From contig DATKPC010000006.1 of the NCBI GenBank assembly GCA_035524275.1, positions 1 through 60,937 on the forward strand: DNA of 60,937 bases, written 5' to 3'. The notes under the pieces were generated by a model, which worked only from the letters and a program-made list of their open reading frames with translations, made no database searches and was not told where the DNA came from. This document shows, in pieces, positions 8,515 through 17,157 of this stretch. This DNA is from DATKPC01 sp035524275 (lineage in GTDB: Bacteria; Pseudomonadota; Gammaproteobacteria; Burkholderiales; Burkholderiaceae_F). Every line of letters starts with the position of its first letter. The first letter of the stretch is position 1. The position numbers were made by a program, and so were the translations under genes.

Positions 8515-9582
8515 ATGATCGTCGTCACGGGCGGGGCCGGCTTCATTGGCGCGAATTTCGTCCGCCAGTGCGTCGAAGAAGGTGACGAACCGGTGCTCGT
8601 CGTCGACAAGCTGACGTACGCCGGGAACCTCGAAAACCTGAAGACCCTCGATGCCGATCGACGCCTGTCGTTCGTGCGCGCCGACATCTGCGACGCGCCG
8701 GCGATGGCCGAACTGCTTCGGCCACACGCGCCGCGAGCCGTCGTCCATTTCGCGGCGGAAAGCCACGTCGACCGTTCGATCCACGACCCGGGACAGTTCG
8801 TCGTCACGAACGTCAATGGAACCTTCGCGCTGTTGGAGGCCGCGCGCAGCCATGTCGAGCGCCAGGGCGCGGCGCGAAGGGACGCTTTCCGATTCCTGCA
8901 CGTGTCGACCGACGAGGTCTACGGCTCGCTGGACGACGACGACGCCCCGTTCAACGAATCGACGCCGTATGCGCCCAACAGCCCGTACGCCGCGTCGAAG
9001 GCGGCGTCGGACCACCTGGTACGCGCCTATCACCATACGTACGGGCTGCCGACGCTGACGACGAACTGCAGCAACAACTACGGCCCGTTCCAGTTCCCCG
9101 AGAAGCTCATCCCGCTGATGATCCTGAACGCGCTCGAGGGCAAGCCGCTTCCGGTCTACGGCGACGGGTTGAACGTCCGCGACTGGCTGTTCGTGGCCGA
9201 CCACTGCCGCGGCATCCGTGACGTGCTGGCCCGCGGTCGGCCCGGCGAGACCTACAACATCGGCGGCCGGAACGAGATGCGCAACATCGACGTCGTGCGC
9301 ACGATCTGCAGCATCCTCGACGAGCAGCGTCCCAAGCCCGCGGGCCGCTACGCGGACCAGATCACCCCGGTCAAGGACCGGCGCGGGCACGACCGGCGCT
9401 ACGCCATCGACCCGCGAAGGATCGAAGCCGAGATCGGCTGGAAGCCGGCAGAAACCTTCGATACCGGTATCCGCCGCACCGTGGCGTGGTACCTGGCGCA
9501 TCCGGAGTGGGTCGCGCACGTGCGCACCGGCGCGTACCGCGAGTGGATCGACCTGCAGTACGGCGCGGCGGGCGCGTCCTGA
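8515..9582 (+). CDS. rfbB: dTDP-glucose 4,6-dehydratase
   Basis: Second step of dTDP-L-rhamnose synthesis: dTDP-glucose to dTDP-4-keto-6-deoxyglucose (355 aa). The NAD-binding motif GGAGFIGANF is at the N-terminus. The catalytic residues Thr132-Asp133-Glu134 (STDEVYG) and Tyr158-xxx-Lys162 (YAASK) are intact, and NCSNNYGPFQFPEKLIPL is the family hallmark. It begins an rfbB-rfbA-rfbC run with overlapping stops and starts: its TGA shares one base with the rfbA ATG. The preceding WbpV-like gene ends 27 bases upstream, so all may be one transcript. Confidence 0.96.
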   Translation: MIVVTGGAGFIGANFVRQCVEEGDEPVLVVDKLTYAGNLENLKTLDADRRLSFVRADICDAPAMAELLRPHAPRAVVHFAAESHVDRSIHDPGQFVVTNVNGTFALLEAARSHVERQGAARRDAFRFLHVSTDEVYGSLDDDDAPFNESTPYAPNSPYAASKAASDHLVRAYHHTYGLPTLTTNCSNNYGPFQFPEKLIPLMILNALEGKPLPVYGDGLNVRDWLFVADHCRGIRDVLARGRPGETYNIGGRNEMRNIDVVRTICSILDEQRPKPAGRYADQITPVKDRRGHDRRYAIDPRRIEAEIGWKPAETFDTGIRRTVAWYLAHPEWVAHVRTGAYREWIDLQYGAAGAS

Positions 9583-10520
9583 TGGCCCCTTCCGCCGCAG
9601 CGACCGCCGCGAGGCGCAGGGGCATCGTGCTGGCGGGCGGATCGGGCACGCGCCTGTATCCGGTCACGCAGGTCGTCTCGAAGCAACTGCTGCCGATCTA
9701 CGACAAGCCGATGATCTACTACCCGCTGACGACGCTGATGCTGGCGGGGATTCGCGACATCCTGGTCATCTCCACGCCGAAGGACACGCCGCGGTTCGCG
9801 GAGCTGCTGGGCGACGGCAGCCGTTGGGGCCTGTCGCTCCAGTATCGGGTGCAGCCGTCGCCGGACGGGCTGGCGCAGGCCTTCATCATCGGTCGCGATT
9901 TCATCGGGTCCGACGCCGCGGCACTGATCCTCGGCGACAACATCTTCTACGGCCACGAACTGGCCGAGCAGGTGCAGCGGGCCAACCGGCGCGGCGCGGG
10001 CGCGACCGTGTTCGCCTACCACGTCAATGACCCGCAGCGCTACGGCGTCGTCGAATTCGATGCGCAGCGGCGCGCGGTGCGCATCGAGGAGAAGCCGGCG
10101 GCGCCGCGCTCCAACTATGCCGTGACCGGACTCTACTTCTACGACAACCGCGTCGTGGACATCGCCGCCTCGGTCATGCCCTCGGCGCGCGGCGAACTCG
10201 AGATCACCGACGTCAACCGCGCCTATCTCGAGGCCGGCGCGCTGCAGGTCGAGATCCTCGGCCGCGGCATGGCGTGGCTCGACACCGGCACGCACTGGTC
10301 GCTGCTCGAAGCATCGCAGTTCATCGAGACCATCGAGAGGCGCCAGGGCCTGAAGATCGCCTGCCCGGAGGAGATCGCGTACCGGATGGGCTGGATCGGA
10401 GCCGGCGAGGTCGAGGCCCTGGCGCGCCCCCTGGCGAAGAACGACTACGGCCAGTACCTGCTGCGTCTCCTGGACGACCGCGGCGACCTGCCGCCGCCGG
10501 CGGCGCCGGCCGCGCCATGA
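9582..10520 (+). CDS. rfbA: Glucose-1-phosphate thymidylyltransferase
   Basis: Makes dTDP-glucose from dTTP and glucose 1-phosphate (312 aa), the committed first step of the dTDP-rhamnose branch. Motifs: GIVLAGGSGTRLYPVTQ (nucleotide-binding signature), KQLLPIYDKPMIYYPL, and GDNIFYGH. The ATG at 9582 overlaps the rfbB stop; the frame extends further upstream only as an out-of-family arginine-rich stretch inside rfbB. The C-terminus has a proline/alanine tail slightly longer than the family norm. Translationally coupled to rfbC by an ATGA overlap. Confidence 0.96.
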   Translation: MAPSAAATAARRRGIVLAGGSGTRLYPVTQVVSKQLLPIYDKPMIYYPLTTLMLAGIRDILVISTPKDTPRFAELLGDGSRWGLSLQYRVQPSPDGLAQAFIIGRDFIGSDAAALILGDNIFYGHELAEQVQRANRRGAGATVFAYHVNDPQRYGVVEFDAQRRAVRIEEKPAAPRSNYAVTGLYFYDNRVVDIAASVMPSARGELEITDVNRAYLEAGALQVEILGRGMAWLDTGTHWSLLEASQFIETIERRQGLKIACPEEIAYRMGWIGAGEVEALARPLAKNDYGQYLLRLLDDRGDLPPPAAPAAP

Positions 10521-11062
10521 AGGTCACGACGACGTCGCTGCCGGGCGTGCTCGTGCTGGAGCCGCGCATCTTCGGCGATGCGCGCGGGTACTTCCTCGAG
10601 AGCTGGAACGCGAGGGCGTTCGCGCAGGCCACCGGCCTGGACGTGAGCTTCGTCCAGGACAACCACTCGCGCTCGACGCGGGGCGTCCTACGCGGGATCC
10701 ATTACCAGGTGCAGCGCCCGCAGGGCAAGCTGGTGCGGGTCGTTTCCGGCATGGTCTTCGACGTCGCCGTCGACCTGCGACGCTCGTCGCCGACCTTCGG
10801 GCGCTGGGAGGCCATCGAGCTCAGCGCGGAGAACCAGCGTCAGCTTTGGATCCCCCCGGGGTTCGGGCACGCGTTCCTCGTGCTCAGCGACGCGACCGAC
10901 TTCCTCTACAAGACGACCGAATACTGGATCCAGGAATTCGACCGGGCACTGCGGTGGGACGACCCGGCGCTGGCGATCCGCTGGCCGCTGGAGCGGGCGC
11001 CCGTCCTCGCGGAGAAGGACGCCCACGCGGCGCTGCTGGGGCAAGCCGACGTCTTTCCCTGA
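10517..11062 (+). CDS. rfbC: dTDP-4-dehydrorhamnose 3,5-epimerase
   Basis: Cupin-fold epimerase (181 aa, usual length) converting dTDP-4-keto-6-deoxyglucose to dTDP-4-keto-L-rhamnose. The catalytic His62 is in LRGIHYQ, and PPGFGHAFLVL and FLYKTTEYW are family blocks. It starts within the rfbA stop (ATGA). No rfbD reductase follows: the next gene converges from the other strand, so the last step must be encoded elsewhere or a different reductase is used. A GC-rich hairpin follows immediately after the stop. Confidence 0.96.
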   Translation: MKVTTTSLPGVLVLEPRIFGDARGYFLESWNARAFAQATGLDVSFVQDNHSRSTRGVLRGIHYQVQRPQGKLVRVVSGMVFDVAVDLRRSSPTFGRWEAIELSAENQRQLWIPPGFGHAFLVLSDATDFLYKTTEYWIQEFDRALRWDDPALAIRWPLERAPVLAEKDAHAALLGQADVFP

Positions 11063-11094
11063 GGCGCGCCGCGGAGACTTTTCCGCCGCGCGCC
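11063..11094 (+). terminator. GC-rich hairpin after rfbC
   Basis: A 13-base stem with one mismatch (11063-11075 pairs with 11082-11094; the arm reads GGCGCGCCGCGGA) closes a 6-base loop, GACTTT. It begins directly after the rfbC stop codon, in the gap between convergent operons. There is no clear T-run after it, so it may be a Rho-assisted or mRNA-stabilising hairpin rather than a canonical intrinsic terminator. Confidence 0.55.
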
Positions 11095-11203
11095 CTCGTT
11101 CAGGGCCTGAACAGGGTTGAAGGAACGGAACGCGCCGCACGATCCGCCCGGCCGTGCCGTCGTGACGCCGTCGGGCGCCTGCCCGTCGGACAGGCCCGCT
11201 GGC

Positions 11204-12169
11204 CTACCGACTCGCCCAATTCTCGAGAAAGTCGCGGTACGCGCCGACGAGACCGGCGTGCAGCTCGACGGTCGGTCGCCAACCGAGCGCCTTGATGCGC
11301 GAAACCTCCATGACCTTGCGGGGCGTGCCGTCCGGCTTCGACGTGTCGTAGACGAAGGAGCCGCGGTATCCGACCGCGCGCGCCACGGCCTCCGCAAGCT
11401 CGCGGATCGAGTACTCCTCGGCCGTGCCGATGTTGATGAGCGGACAGACGCCGGGATCGGTCAGCGCGGCGAAGCGGGCCTCGTCCAGGCTCGCGAGGAA
11501 GACGAGGGCGCGCGCGAGATCGTCGGCGTGCATGATCTCGCGCAGCGGCTTGCCGCTGCCCCAGATGACGACACTGTCGCGACCGGTGGTCCTGGCCTCG
11601 TGCATCTTGCGGATCAGCGCGGGCAGCACGTGGGAATTGTTGAGGTCGTAGTTGTCCCCGGGTCCATAAAGGTTCGTCGGCATCGCCGAGAGAAAGCGCG
11701 TGCCGTACTGGCGGTTGAACGACCAGCACAACTCGATTCCGGCGATCTTGGCGATCGCGTAGGGCCGGTTCGTCGCTTCGAGCGGGCCGGTCAGCAGGTA
11801 TTCCTCCTTGATCGGCTGCGGCGCCTCGCGCGGGTAGATGCAGGAACTGCCGAGGAATACCAGGCGCTCGGTGCCGGCCAGCCGCGCGGAGTCGATCACG
11901 TTCACCTCGATCTTGAGGTTGCGAAGGACGAAATCCGCCGGGTAGCTGTTATTCGCGAGGATCCCGCCGACCTTCGCGGCAGCCAGGAAGACGAGTTGCG
12001 GCCGGACCTCCTGGAAGAACCGCTGCGTGGCGGCGGCATCCTCCAGGTCGAGTTCCGCATGCGTACGCGTGATGACATCGCGATATCCCTGGGCAGCCAG
12101 TTCGCGCACGATCGCACTGCCTGCGAGCCCCCGGTGTCCGGCGACGAAGATCCTGGCCGACTTGTCCAT
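11204..12169 (-). CDS. fcl: GDP-L-fucose synthase
   Basis: Bifunctional 3,5-epimerase and 4-reductase (321 aa) that turns GDP-4-keto-6-deoxymannose into GDP-L-fucose with NADPH. Motifs: FVAGHRGLAGSA at the N-terminus, GSSCIYP with Ser108/Ser109 and Cys110, PYAIAK with Tyr137 and Lys141, and NLYGPGDNYD followed by SHVLPALIRK with the catalytic His. It is the last gene of a minus-strand operon, three bases after the gmd stop, so the pair makes GDP-L-fucose from GDP-mannose. Fcl-like enzymes can also act on related GDP-4-keto sugars. Confidence 0.94.
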   Translation of the reverse strand: MDKSARIFVAGHRGLAGSAIVRELAAQGYRDVITRTHAELDLEDAAATQRFFQEVRPQLVFLAAAKVGGILANNSYPADFVLRNLKIEVNVIDSARLAGTERLVFLGSSCIYPREAPQPIKEEYLLTGPLEATNRPYAIAKIAGIELCWSFNRQYGTRFLSAMPTNLYGPGDNYDLNNSHVLPALIRKMHEARTTGRDSVVIWGSGKPLREIMHADDLARALVFLASLDEARFAALTDPGVCPLINIGTAEEYSIRELAEAVARAVGYRGSFVYDTSKPDGTPRKVMEVSRIKALGWRPTVELHAGLVGAYRDFLENWASR

Positions 12170-12172
12170 CGT

Positions 12173-13255
12173 CTACTCGTGATAGTTGAAGGCGCGGTAC
12201 CCGTGCCGCTTGGCCAACTCGTCGCGCTCGGCACCCTTGAGGTCGGCCTGGACCATCTCCGCAACGAGCTGTTCGAACGTCGTCTTCGGCGTCCATCCGA
12301 GCTTCTGTCGCGCCTTCGAGGCGTCCCCGAGGAGGGTCTCGACCTCGGTCGGACGGAAATAGCGCGGGTCGACGCGGACGATGGCGCGTCCTGCCGGGTC
12401 GATCCCGGTCTCCTCGATGCCGGCGCCGCGCCAGGCGATCCGGAGATCGAGTCCGCGCGCCGCCGCGTCGACGAAATCCCGGACGCTGTACTGCACGCCG
12501 CTCGCGATGACGAAATCCTCCGGGCGCTCCTGCTGCAGCATCAGCCACTGCATCTCGACGTAGTCGCGGGCGTGGCCCCAGTCCCGCTTGGCGTCGAGAT
12601 TGCCGAGGTACAGGCAGTCCTGGAGGCCGAGCTTGATGCGCGCCAGCGCACGGGTGATCTTCCGCGTGACGAACGTTTCGCCGCGAAGCGGGGACTCGTG
12701 GTTGAAGAGGATCCCGTTGCACGCGTAGATCCCGTAGGCTTCGCGATAGTTGACCGTTATCCAGTACGCATAGAGCTTCGCGACCGCGTAGGGACTGCGC
12801 GGATAGAACGGCGTCGTCTCGCGCTGCGGAACCTCCTGCACGAGGCCGTAGAGCTCGGACGTGCTGGCCTGGTAGAAGCGCGCCTTCCTCTCGAGACCGA
12901 GGATGCGTATCGCCTCGAGGATCCGCAGTGCACCGAGCGCGTCGGAATTGGCGGTGTACTCCGGCTCCTCGAACGAGACGCCGACATGGCTCTGCGCCGC
13001 GAGGTTGTAGATCTCGTCGGGCTGCACCGTCTGGATGATGCGTATCAGGCTTGTCGAATCGGTGAGGTCGCCGTGGTGCAGGATGAAGCGGCGGTTGGCG
13101 ACATGCGGATCCTCGTACAGGTGATCGATACGATCGGTGTTGAACAACGACGTACGGCGCTTGATGCCGTGGACCTCGTAGCCCTTGCGCAGCAGGAACT
13201 CGGCGAGGTAGGCGCCGTCCTGACCGGTCACGCCCGTGATCAGAGCCTTCTTCAT
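12173..13255 (-). CDS. gmd: GDP-mannose 4,6-dehydratase (canonical copy)
   Basis: Produces GDP-4-keto-6-deoxy-D-mannose (360 aa). Motifs: ALITGVTGQDGAYLAEFLL, STSELYG, SPYAVAKLYAYW and GNLDAKRDWGHARDYVE, with the C-terminal RPTEVETLLGD typical of canonical Gmd. Length and motifs match the Gmd partner of Fcl. It lies directly upstream of fcl and 63 bases after a second, divergent Gmd paralogue. GDP-mannose would come from the intact ManC encoded at 40225. Confidence 0.95.
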   Translation of the reverse strand: MKKALITGVTGQDGAYLAEFLLRKGYEVHGIKRRTSLFNTDRIDHLYEDPHVANRRFILHHGDLTDSTSLIRIIQTVQPDEIYNLAAQSHVGVSFEEPEYTANSDALGALRILEAIRILGLERKARFYQASTSELYGLVQEVPQRETTPFYPRSPYAVAKLYAYWITVNYREAYGIYACNGILFNHESPLRGETFVTRKITRALARIKLGLQDCLYLGNLDAKRDWGHARDYVEMQWLMLQQERPEDFVIASGVQYSVRDFVDAAARGLDLRIAWRGAGIEETGIDPAGRAIVRVDPRYFRPTEVETLLGDASKARQKLGWTPKTTFEQLVAEMVQADLKGAERDELAKRHGYRAFNYHE

Positions 13256-13318
13256 GGATGGAACATCCTCTTAGGCGCCGCTGGGGCGCAGTGAGTCAAA
13301 CCGACGTGCGCGGCCCGG

Positions 13319-14338
13319 CTACCCATGGATCCGGCGCCCGCCGAGCGCCGACAAATGCGCGTCGACCATCTCGGCGATCGTGGCCTCGAAGGTGGACACC
13401 GGGCTCCATTGGAGTTCGCGCCGGGCCTTTTCGGCGTTCGCGACCGTGGCGCCGGTTTCGCTCGGCCTGACGAAGCGCGGATCGCTGACGACGAACCGGC
13501 GCCAATCGAGCCCGACATGCTCGAAGGCGACGCGGCACAGGTCGCGTACGCTACGCAGCTGCCCCGTTCCGATCACGTAGTCGTCCGGGGCCGGACGCTG
13601 CAGCATGGCCCACATCGCCTGGACATAGTCGCGCGCGTTGCCCCAGTCCCGCGCGGCGTCGAGGTTGCCTAGCGCGAGCTTGCCGTCACGGACGACCGGC
13701 TCCCCCTCCTCGTTCAGCAGCGGGGAGTCCGCGATGCCGAGCTTCGCGCAGGCCGCGCCGTACGCCACTTTCTGCGTCAGGAAGCGCATCCCGCGGTACG
13801 GGCTCTCGTGGTTGAACAGGATGCCGCAGGCGATATACATCCCGTAGCTGCGCCGGTAGACGCCTGCCATGTGGTGCGCATAGATCTTCGCGACCGCGTA
13901 GGGGTTGCTCGGGTTGAAGGGGGTGCGCTCGCTCTGCGGCGTCTCCAGCACGTTGCCGAACATCTCGGAGGACGACGCATGGTAGATGCGGCAGTCGGCC
14001 TTGAACCGCCGCGCCGCCTCGAACAGCCGGTGCGCGCCGAGCGCCGTGATCTCGCCCGTCTCCAGCGACTGCGCCCACGACATGCCCGGTGCGGACTGCG
14101 ACGCGAGGTTGTAGATCTCGTCGGGCTGGTGGTGCTGGATCGCATCGGCGACATCGACGGAGTGCGCGAGGTCGCCGGGGAATACCCGAATGCGGGCCAT
14201 GAGGCCGCGGAGATCGGTGCGCGCGAGCATCGACGCGCGCCGGCCGAAGCCGACGATCTCGTAGCCTTTCGCAAGGAGGAGTTCGGCAAGGAGGATGCCG
14301 TCCTGGCCCGTGATCCCGGTTATCAGCGCCTTGGGCAT
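13319..14338 (-). CDS. Second GDP-mannose 4,6-dehydratase-like protein (divergent paralogue)
   Basis: A Gmd-family SDR (339 aa) with ALITGITGQDGILLAELLL, the catalytic SSSEMFG and PYAVAK, and the block GNLDAARDWGNARDYVQ, so the dehydratase machinery is intact. It differs from its neighbour by the loop APGMSWAQSLETGEI where the canonical copy has SHVGVSFEEPEY, and by an insertion, LLNEEGEPVVRDGK, before GNLDA. Two Gmds side by side suggests different substrates or different product channelling. Because GDP-heptose genes lie in the same locus, a GDP-D-glycero-D-manno-heptose 4,6-dehydratase (DmhA-like) role is an attractive inference. GDP-mannose remains the default. Confidence 0.85.
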   Translation of the reverse strand: MPKALITGITGQDGILLAELLLAKGYEIVGFGRRASMLARTDLRGLMARIRVFPGDLAHSVDVADAIQHHQPDEIYNLASQSAPGMSWAQSLETGEITALGAHRLFEAARRFKADCRIYHASSSEMFGNVLETPQSERTPFNPSNPYAVAKIYAHHMAGVYRRSYGMYIACGILFNHESPYRGMRFLTQKVAYGAACAKLGIADSPLLNEEGEPVVRDGKLALGNLDAARDWGNARDYVQAMWAMLQRPAPDDYVIGTGQLRSVRDLCRVAFEHVGLDWRRFVVSDPRFVRPSETGATVANAEKARRELQWSPVSTFEATIAEMVDAHLSALGGRRIHG

Positions 14339-14347
14339 CGCTCGATC

Positions 14348-15541
14348 TCAGGCCGCTTTCGGCAATGCCAGCGACGCGGACTCGCACGCCGGCGCATGGC
14401 GCTTCGGCGTACGCGCCGCTTCGTCGTAGAGGGCGAGCAGCGCGCGCGAACTGCGCATCCAGTCGAAGCTCGCCGCACGGGACAGCGCCTGCCGACCCAA
14501 CTGCTCGCGTTGGCGCGGATCGCGCGACAGCTGCAGCATGGCCGCCGCCCAGGCCGAGGTGTCTTCCGGGTCCAGGAGGATGGCCGCGTCCCCGGCCACT
14601 TCGGGTATCGAGGAGGATGCCGACGTGATGGTCGGCGCGCCGAACTGCATGCCCTCGAGCACGGGTAGGCCGAATCCCTCGAACAGCGACGGGTAGAGGT
14701 TGGCGTAGCAATGACGATAGAGCCAGACCAGTTCGTCGTCGCTCACGTAGCCGGTCAGGACGATACGCCCGGCGACCCCGAGGCGCTCGAGGTGGTGGCG
14801 GAAGTCGTCCATCAGCCAACCCTTGCCGCCGGCGAGGACCAGCGGCATCGGCTCGCCGCCGTCGGCCAGATAGCGGGCATAGGCCTCCGCGAGTCGCTTC
14901 TGGTTCTTGCGCGGTTCGATGGTGCCGACGTTGAGCCAGAATCGGCCGGCCACGGCCGCATCGACGGCCGACGGGCGCTGGCCTGCGCGATCGGTCGCGT
15001 CGAATCGCGAACACGGGTGGATGACGCGGATTCGATCCGCGGGAAACGCCGGGAAGGTGGCGAGGAAATCGCGCCGCGACGCCTCCGATATCGAGACGAT
15101 CCAGTCGGCGGCCGTCGCGGCGCGAAACACCCCGTCCATGCAGCCCAGCCGATTCTCCTCGGTCGTCCACCACGGCTGCAGCAGGAATCCGAGGTCGTAA
15201 AGCGTGTAGATCACGCGCCCGGCGAGGCTCTGGACCGGGCACCAGAAATTGTTGGCGTGGACGATGTCGGGGTAGCCAAGCGCCGCGTCGAGCTCCGGGG
15301 CGGTCCAGAAGCGGGCGGCGCTCTCGCGCGTGAGGTGCGTCGGCCCGAACCGGACGTCCGCACCTCGCGCGGTGAAGGTATCGACCACCTCACGGTCGAA
15401 GAAGAAATCGCCGAAATCCGGATACACGTGGAAGGCGTGTCCGCTTCCGGATGCGATCAGCGCCCGGATCATGGCATCGGCAAAGTAGCCGCATCCCGCC
15501 TTCGTCCTGCCGGTCTGCGATACGTCGAAGCCTATCTTCAT
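14348..15541 (-). CDS. Glycosyltransferase family 4
   Basis: GT-B fold transferase (397 aa). The N-terminus reads KIGFDVSQTGRTKAGCGYFA, the nucleotide-sugar domain has LNVGTIEPRKNQKRL, and the signature is EGFGLPVLEGMQFGAPTITS (EX7E type). The GTIEPRKN block is typical of mannosyl- and rhamnosyl-transferases of polysaccharide clusters. It is nine bases upstream of the second gmd and clearly co-transcribed with the gmd-gmd-fcl set, which suggests a GDP-linked donor, but this is inference. Confidence 0.88.
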   Translation of the reverse strand: MKIGFDVSQTGRTKAGCGYFADAMIRALIASGSGHAFHVYPDFGDFFFDREVVDTFTARGADVRFGPTHLTRESAARFWTAPELDAALGYPDIVHANNFWCPVQSLAGRVIYTLYDLGFLLQPWWTTEENRLGCMDGVFRAATAADWIVSISEASRRDFLATFPAFPADRIRVIHPCSRFDATDRAGQRPSAVDAAVAGRFWLNVGTIEPRKNQKRLAEAYARYLADGGEPMPLVLAGGKGWLMDDFRHHLERLGVAGRIVLTGYVSDDELVWLYRHCYANLYPSLFEGFGLPVLEGMQFGAPTITSASSSIPEVAGDAAILLDPEDTSAWAAAMLQLSRDPRQREQLGRQALSRAASFDWMRSSRALLALYDEAARTPKRHAPACESASLALPKAA

Positions 15542-15639
15542 CGGGATCGGATACCTTGCCCGCGAACGCGGTGCCGTTTCCGGATGCTGTCCGGTGACGG
15601 CAGCGCTCCGGTCGCGTCAGCAGCGAAGGCTCGCGCGCG

Positions 15640-17076
15640 TCAGAAGCGGAAATAGAGGAATGTCGAGGTGCCCGAAGCCAGGACACTCGCCAAGGCTACC
15701 AAAAACAGGGCGGCGCCGCTTGCCCACCGAATTGCGTCGAACGCCTCCGAGTCCTTGATTGCCGCGACACGGCGAAGCACCGTCGGCAGGGGAACCAGCG
15801 CGAGCAGAAGGCCAACGCCGATCGCCGCCAGCCCGATCGGCTGGAAGATCAGCGCAAAAGGCTCAGGTGAAGGCCGCGACTGCGGCAACAGGCCGTACAT
15901 CCGAGCGATCAGGCGCGCCGCATAGTCGAGCGAGTCGGCGCGGAATAGCACCCAGGCATTGACGACGACCAGGAATGTCAGTGCCTGTTTCACGACGCGA
16001 GGCACCGGAAGGTCCCAGCCGCGGCGTTCGCAGAACTTCTCGGCCGTCAGGAAGAATCCGTAATAGGCACCCCAGGCGATGAACGTCCATGCCGCTCCGT
16101 GCCAAAAACCGGAAACAAGGAAAACGATCCACAAGTTCAGGTAGAGACGCCAGGGCGCGACGCGATTGCCTCCTAGCGGGACATAGAGGTAGAGGCGCAT
16201 CCAGTTCGACAGCGTCATGTGCCATCGGCGCCAGAAATCGGTCACGCTGCACGCGGTATAGGGCTGGTTGAAGTTCTCCGGGAAGCGGAATCCGACGATC
16301 CTGGCGAGGCCGATCGCCATGTCGGAGTAGCCGGAAAAATCGAAGTAGATCTGGATCGTGTAGCCGACGACGCCGATCCACGCGACATGGAATGGAAGCG
16401 ACTCCGGGGGAAGCGCAAAGACCGAACTCGCGACGATACCGGCGGGATCGGCAATCAGCGCCTTGCGCGCGAGGCCGCGCGCGAAACGGACGAAACCGCC
16501 GAGCACGTCGTCGGGCCCCGTCGAGCGGGACTCGATCTGCTCGCGGATCTCGTGGTATCGGATGATCGGGCCCGCGACGAGCTGCGGGAAGAACAGAATG
16601 TAGAGAAGCGCTCCGACAAAGGACGCCGGTGGCGCGATCCTCTGCTTGTAGAGATCGACGAGGAAGCTGATCTTGTGGAAGGCGATGAACGAAATGCCAA
16701 GCGGCAGGACGACGGGATACCACGCCGGACGCGACCATCCCGTCGTGGCGAGCAGCGGCTGGAACTGGTCGACGAAGAAGTTGGCGTACTTGAAGAACAG
16801 CAAGGCGCCGACATTGATCGCGATGGCGACGGCGAGCCCGAGGCGCTTGGCTCCCTCGCCCAGGTCGCGGCGAAAGAACACCTGCTTGATGAAGACGTAG
16901 TCGATCGCCGTGCCGGCGACCACATACCAGACGAAGACCGGTTCGCCCCAGGCGAAGAAGAGCATGCTGAACGCGAGCGCGACGACATTGCGCAGCCGCG
17001 TACCACGGACGAGGAAATAGGCCAGCAGGAACGCCGGCAAGAAGGCGAGCAGAAAGAGCGGCGTGGTGAAGAGCAT
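15640..17076 (-). CDS. MBOAT family O-acyltransferase (AlgI-like)
   Basis: Polytopic inner-membrane acyltransferase (478 aa) that moves acetyl groups across the membrane for O-acetylation of an exported glycan. It shows about ten hydrophobic segments, the family block VLPLGISFIAFHKISFLVDLY, the NFNQPYTACSVTDFWRRWHM region, and the catalytic His in SGFWHGAAWTFIAWG. The partner is the AlgJ/AlgX-like protein encoded just upstream, the standard two-protein arrangement. A 12-base tandem repeat lies in the short gap before its start. Confidence 0.93.
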   Translation of the reverse strand: MLFTTPLFLLAFLPAFLLAYFLVRGTRLRNVVALAFSMLFFAWGEPVFVWYVVAGTAIDYVFIKQVFFRRDLGEGAKRLGLAVAIAINVGALLFFKYANFFVDQFQPLLATTGWSRPAWYPVVLPLGISFIAFHKISFLVDLYKQRIAPPASFVGALLYILFFPQLVAGPIIRYHEIREQIESRSTGPDDVLGGFVRFARGLARKALIADPAGIVASSVFALPPESLPFHVAWIGVVGYTIQIYFDFSGYSDMAIGLARIVGFRFPENFNQPYTACSVTDFWRRWHMTLSNWMRLYLYVPLGGNRVAPWRLYLNLWIVFLVSGFWHGAAWTFIAWGAYYGFFLTAEKFCERRGWDLPVPRVVKQALTFLVVVNAWVLFRADSLDYAARLIARMYGLLPQSRPSPEPFALIFQPIGLAAIGVGLLLALVPLPTVLRRVAAIKDSEAFDAIRWASGAALFLVALASVLASGTSTFLYFRF

Positions 17077-17101
17077 CGGCGTTTCGCGTCGACAGAACCT
17101 T

Positions 17102-17137
17102 GATTTCGCGCTCGATTTCGCGCTCGATTGCGCCCCC
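17102..17137. repeat. 12-bp tandem repeat, about 3 units
   Basis: GATTTCGCGCTC occurs twice in tandem (17102-17125), followed by a degenerate third unit (17126-17137). It is in the 81-base gap between the AlgJ-like gene and the MBOAT gene, close to the MBOAT start. It may simply be replication slippage. Confidence 0.8.
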
Positions 17138-17157
17138 GATCGCCGCGCGGACTCGCG

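Noticed and set aside
11117..13294. A 725-residue plus-strand frame across fcl and gmd
   Set aside because: It is the complement of two well-supported genes, has no recognisable motif and a biased shadow composition.
14348..15541. Wzx/Wzy-dependent assembly
   Set aside because: No Wzx flippase or Wzz was found; Wzm/Wzt indicate ABC-transporter-dependent export, although the 758-aa membrane protein leaves some doubt about extracytoplasmic steps.
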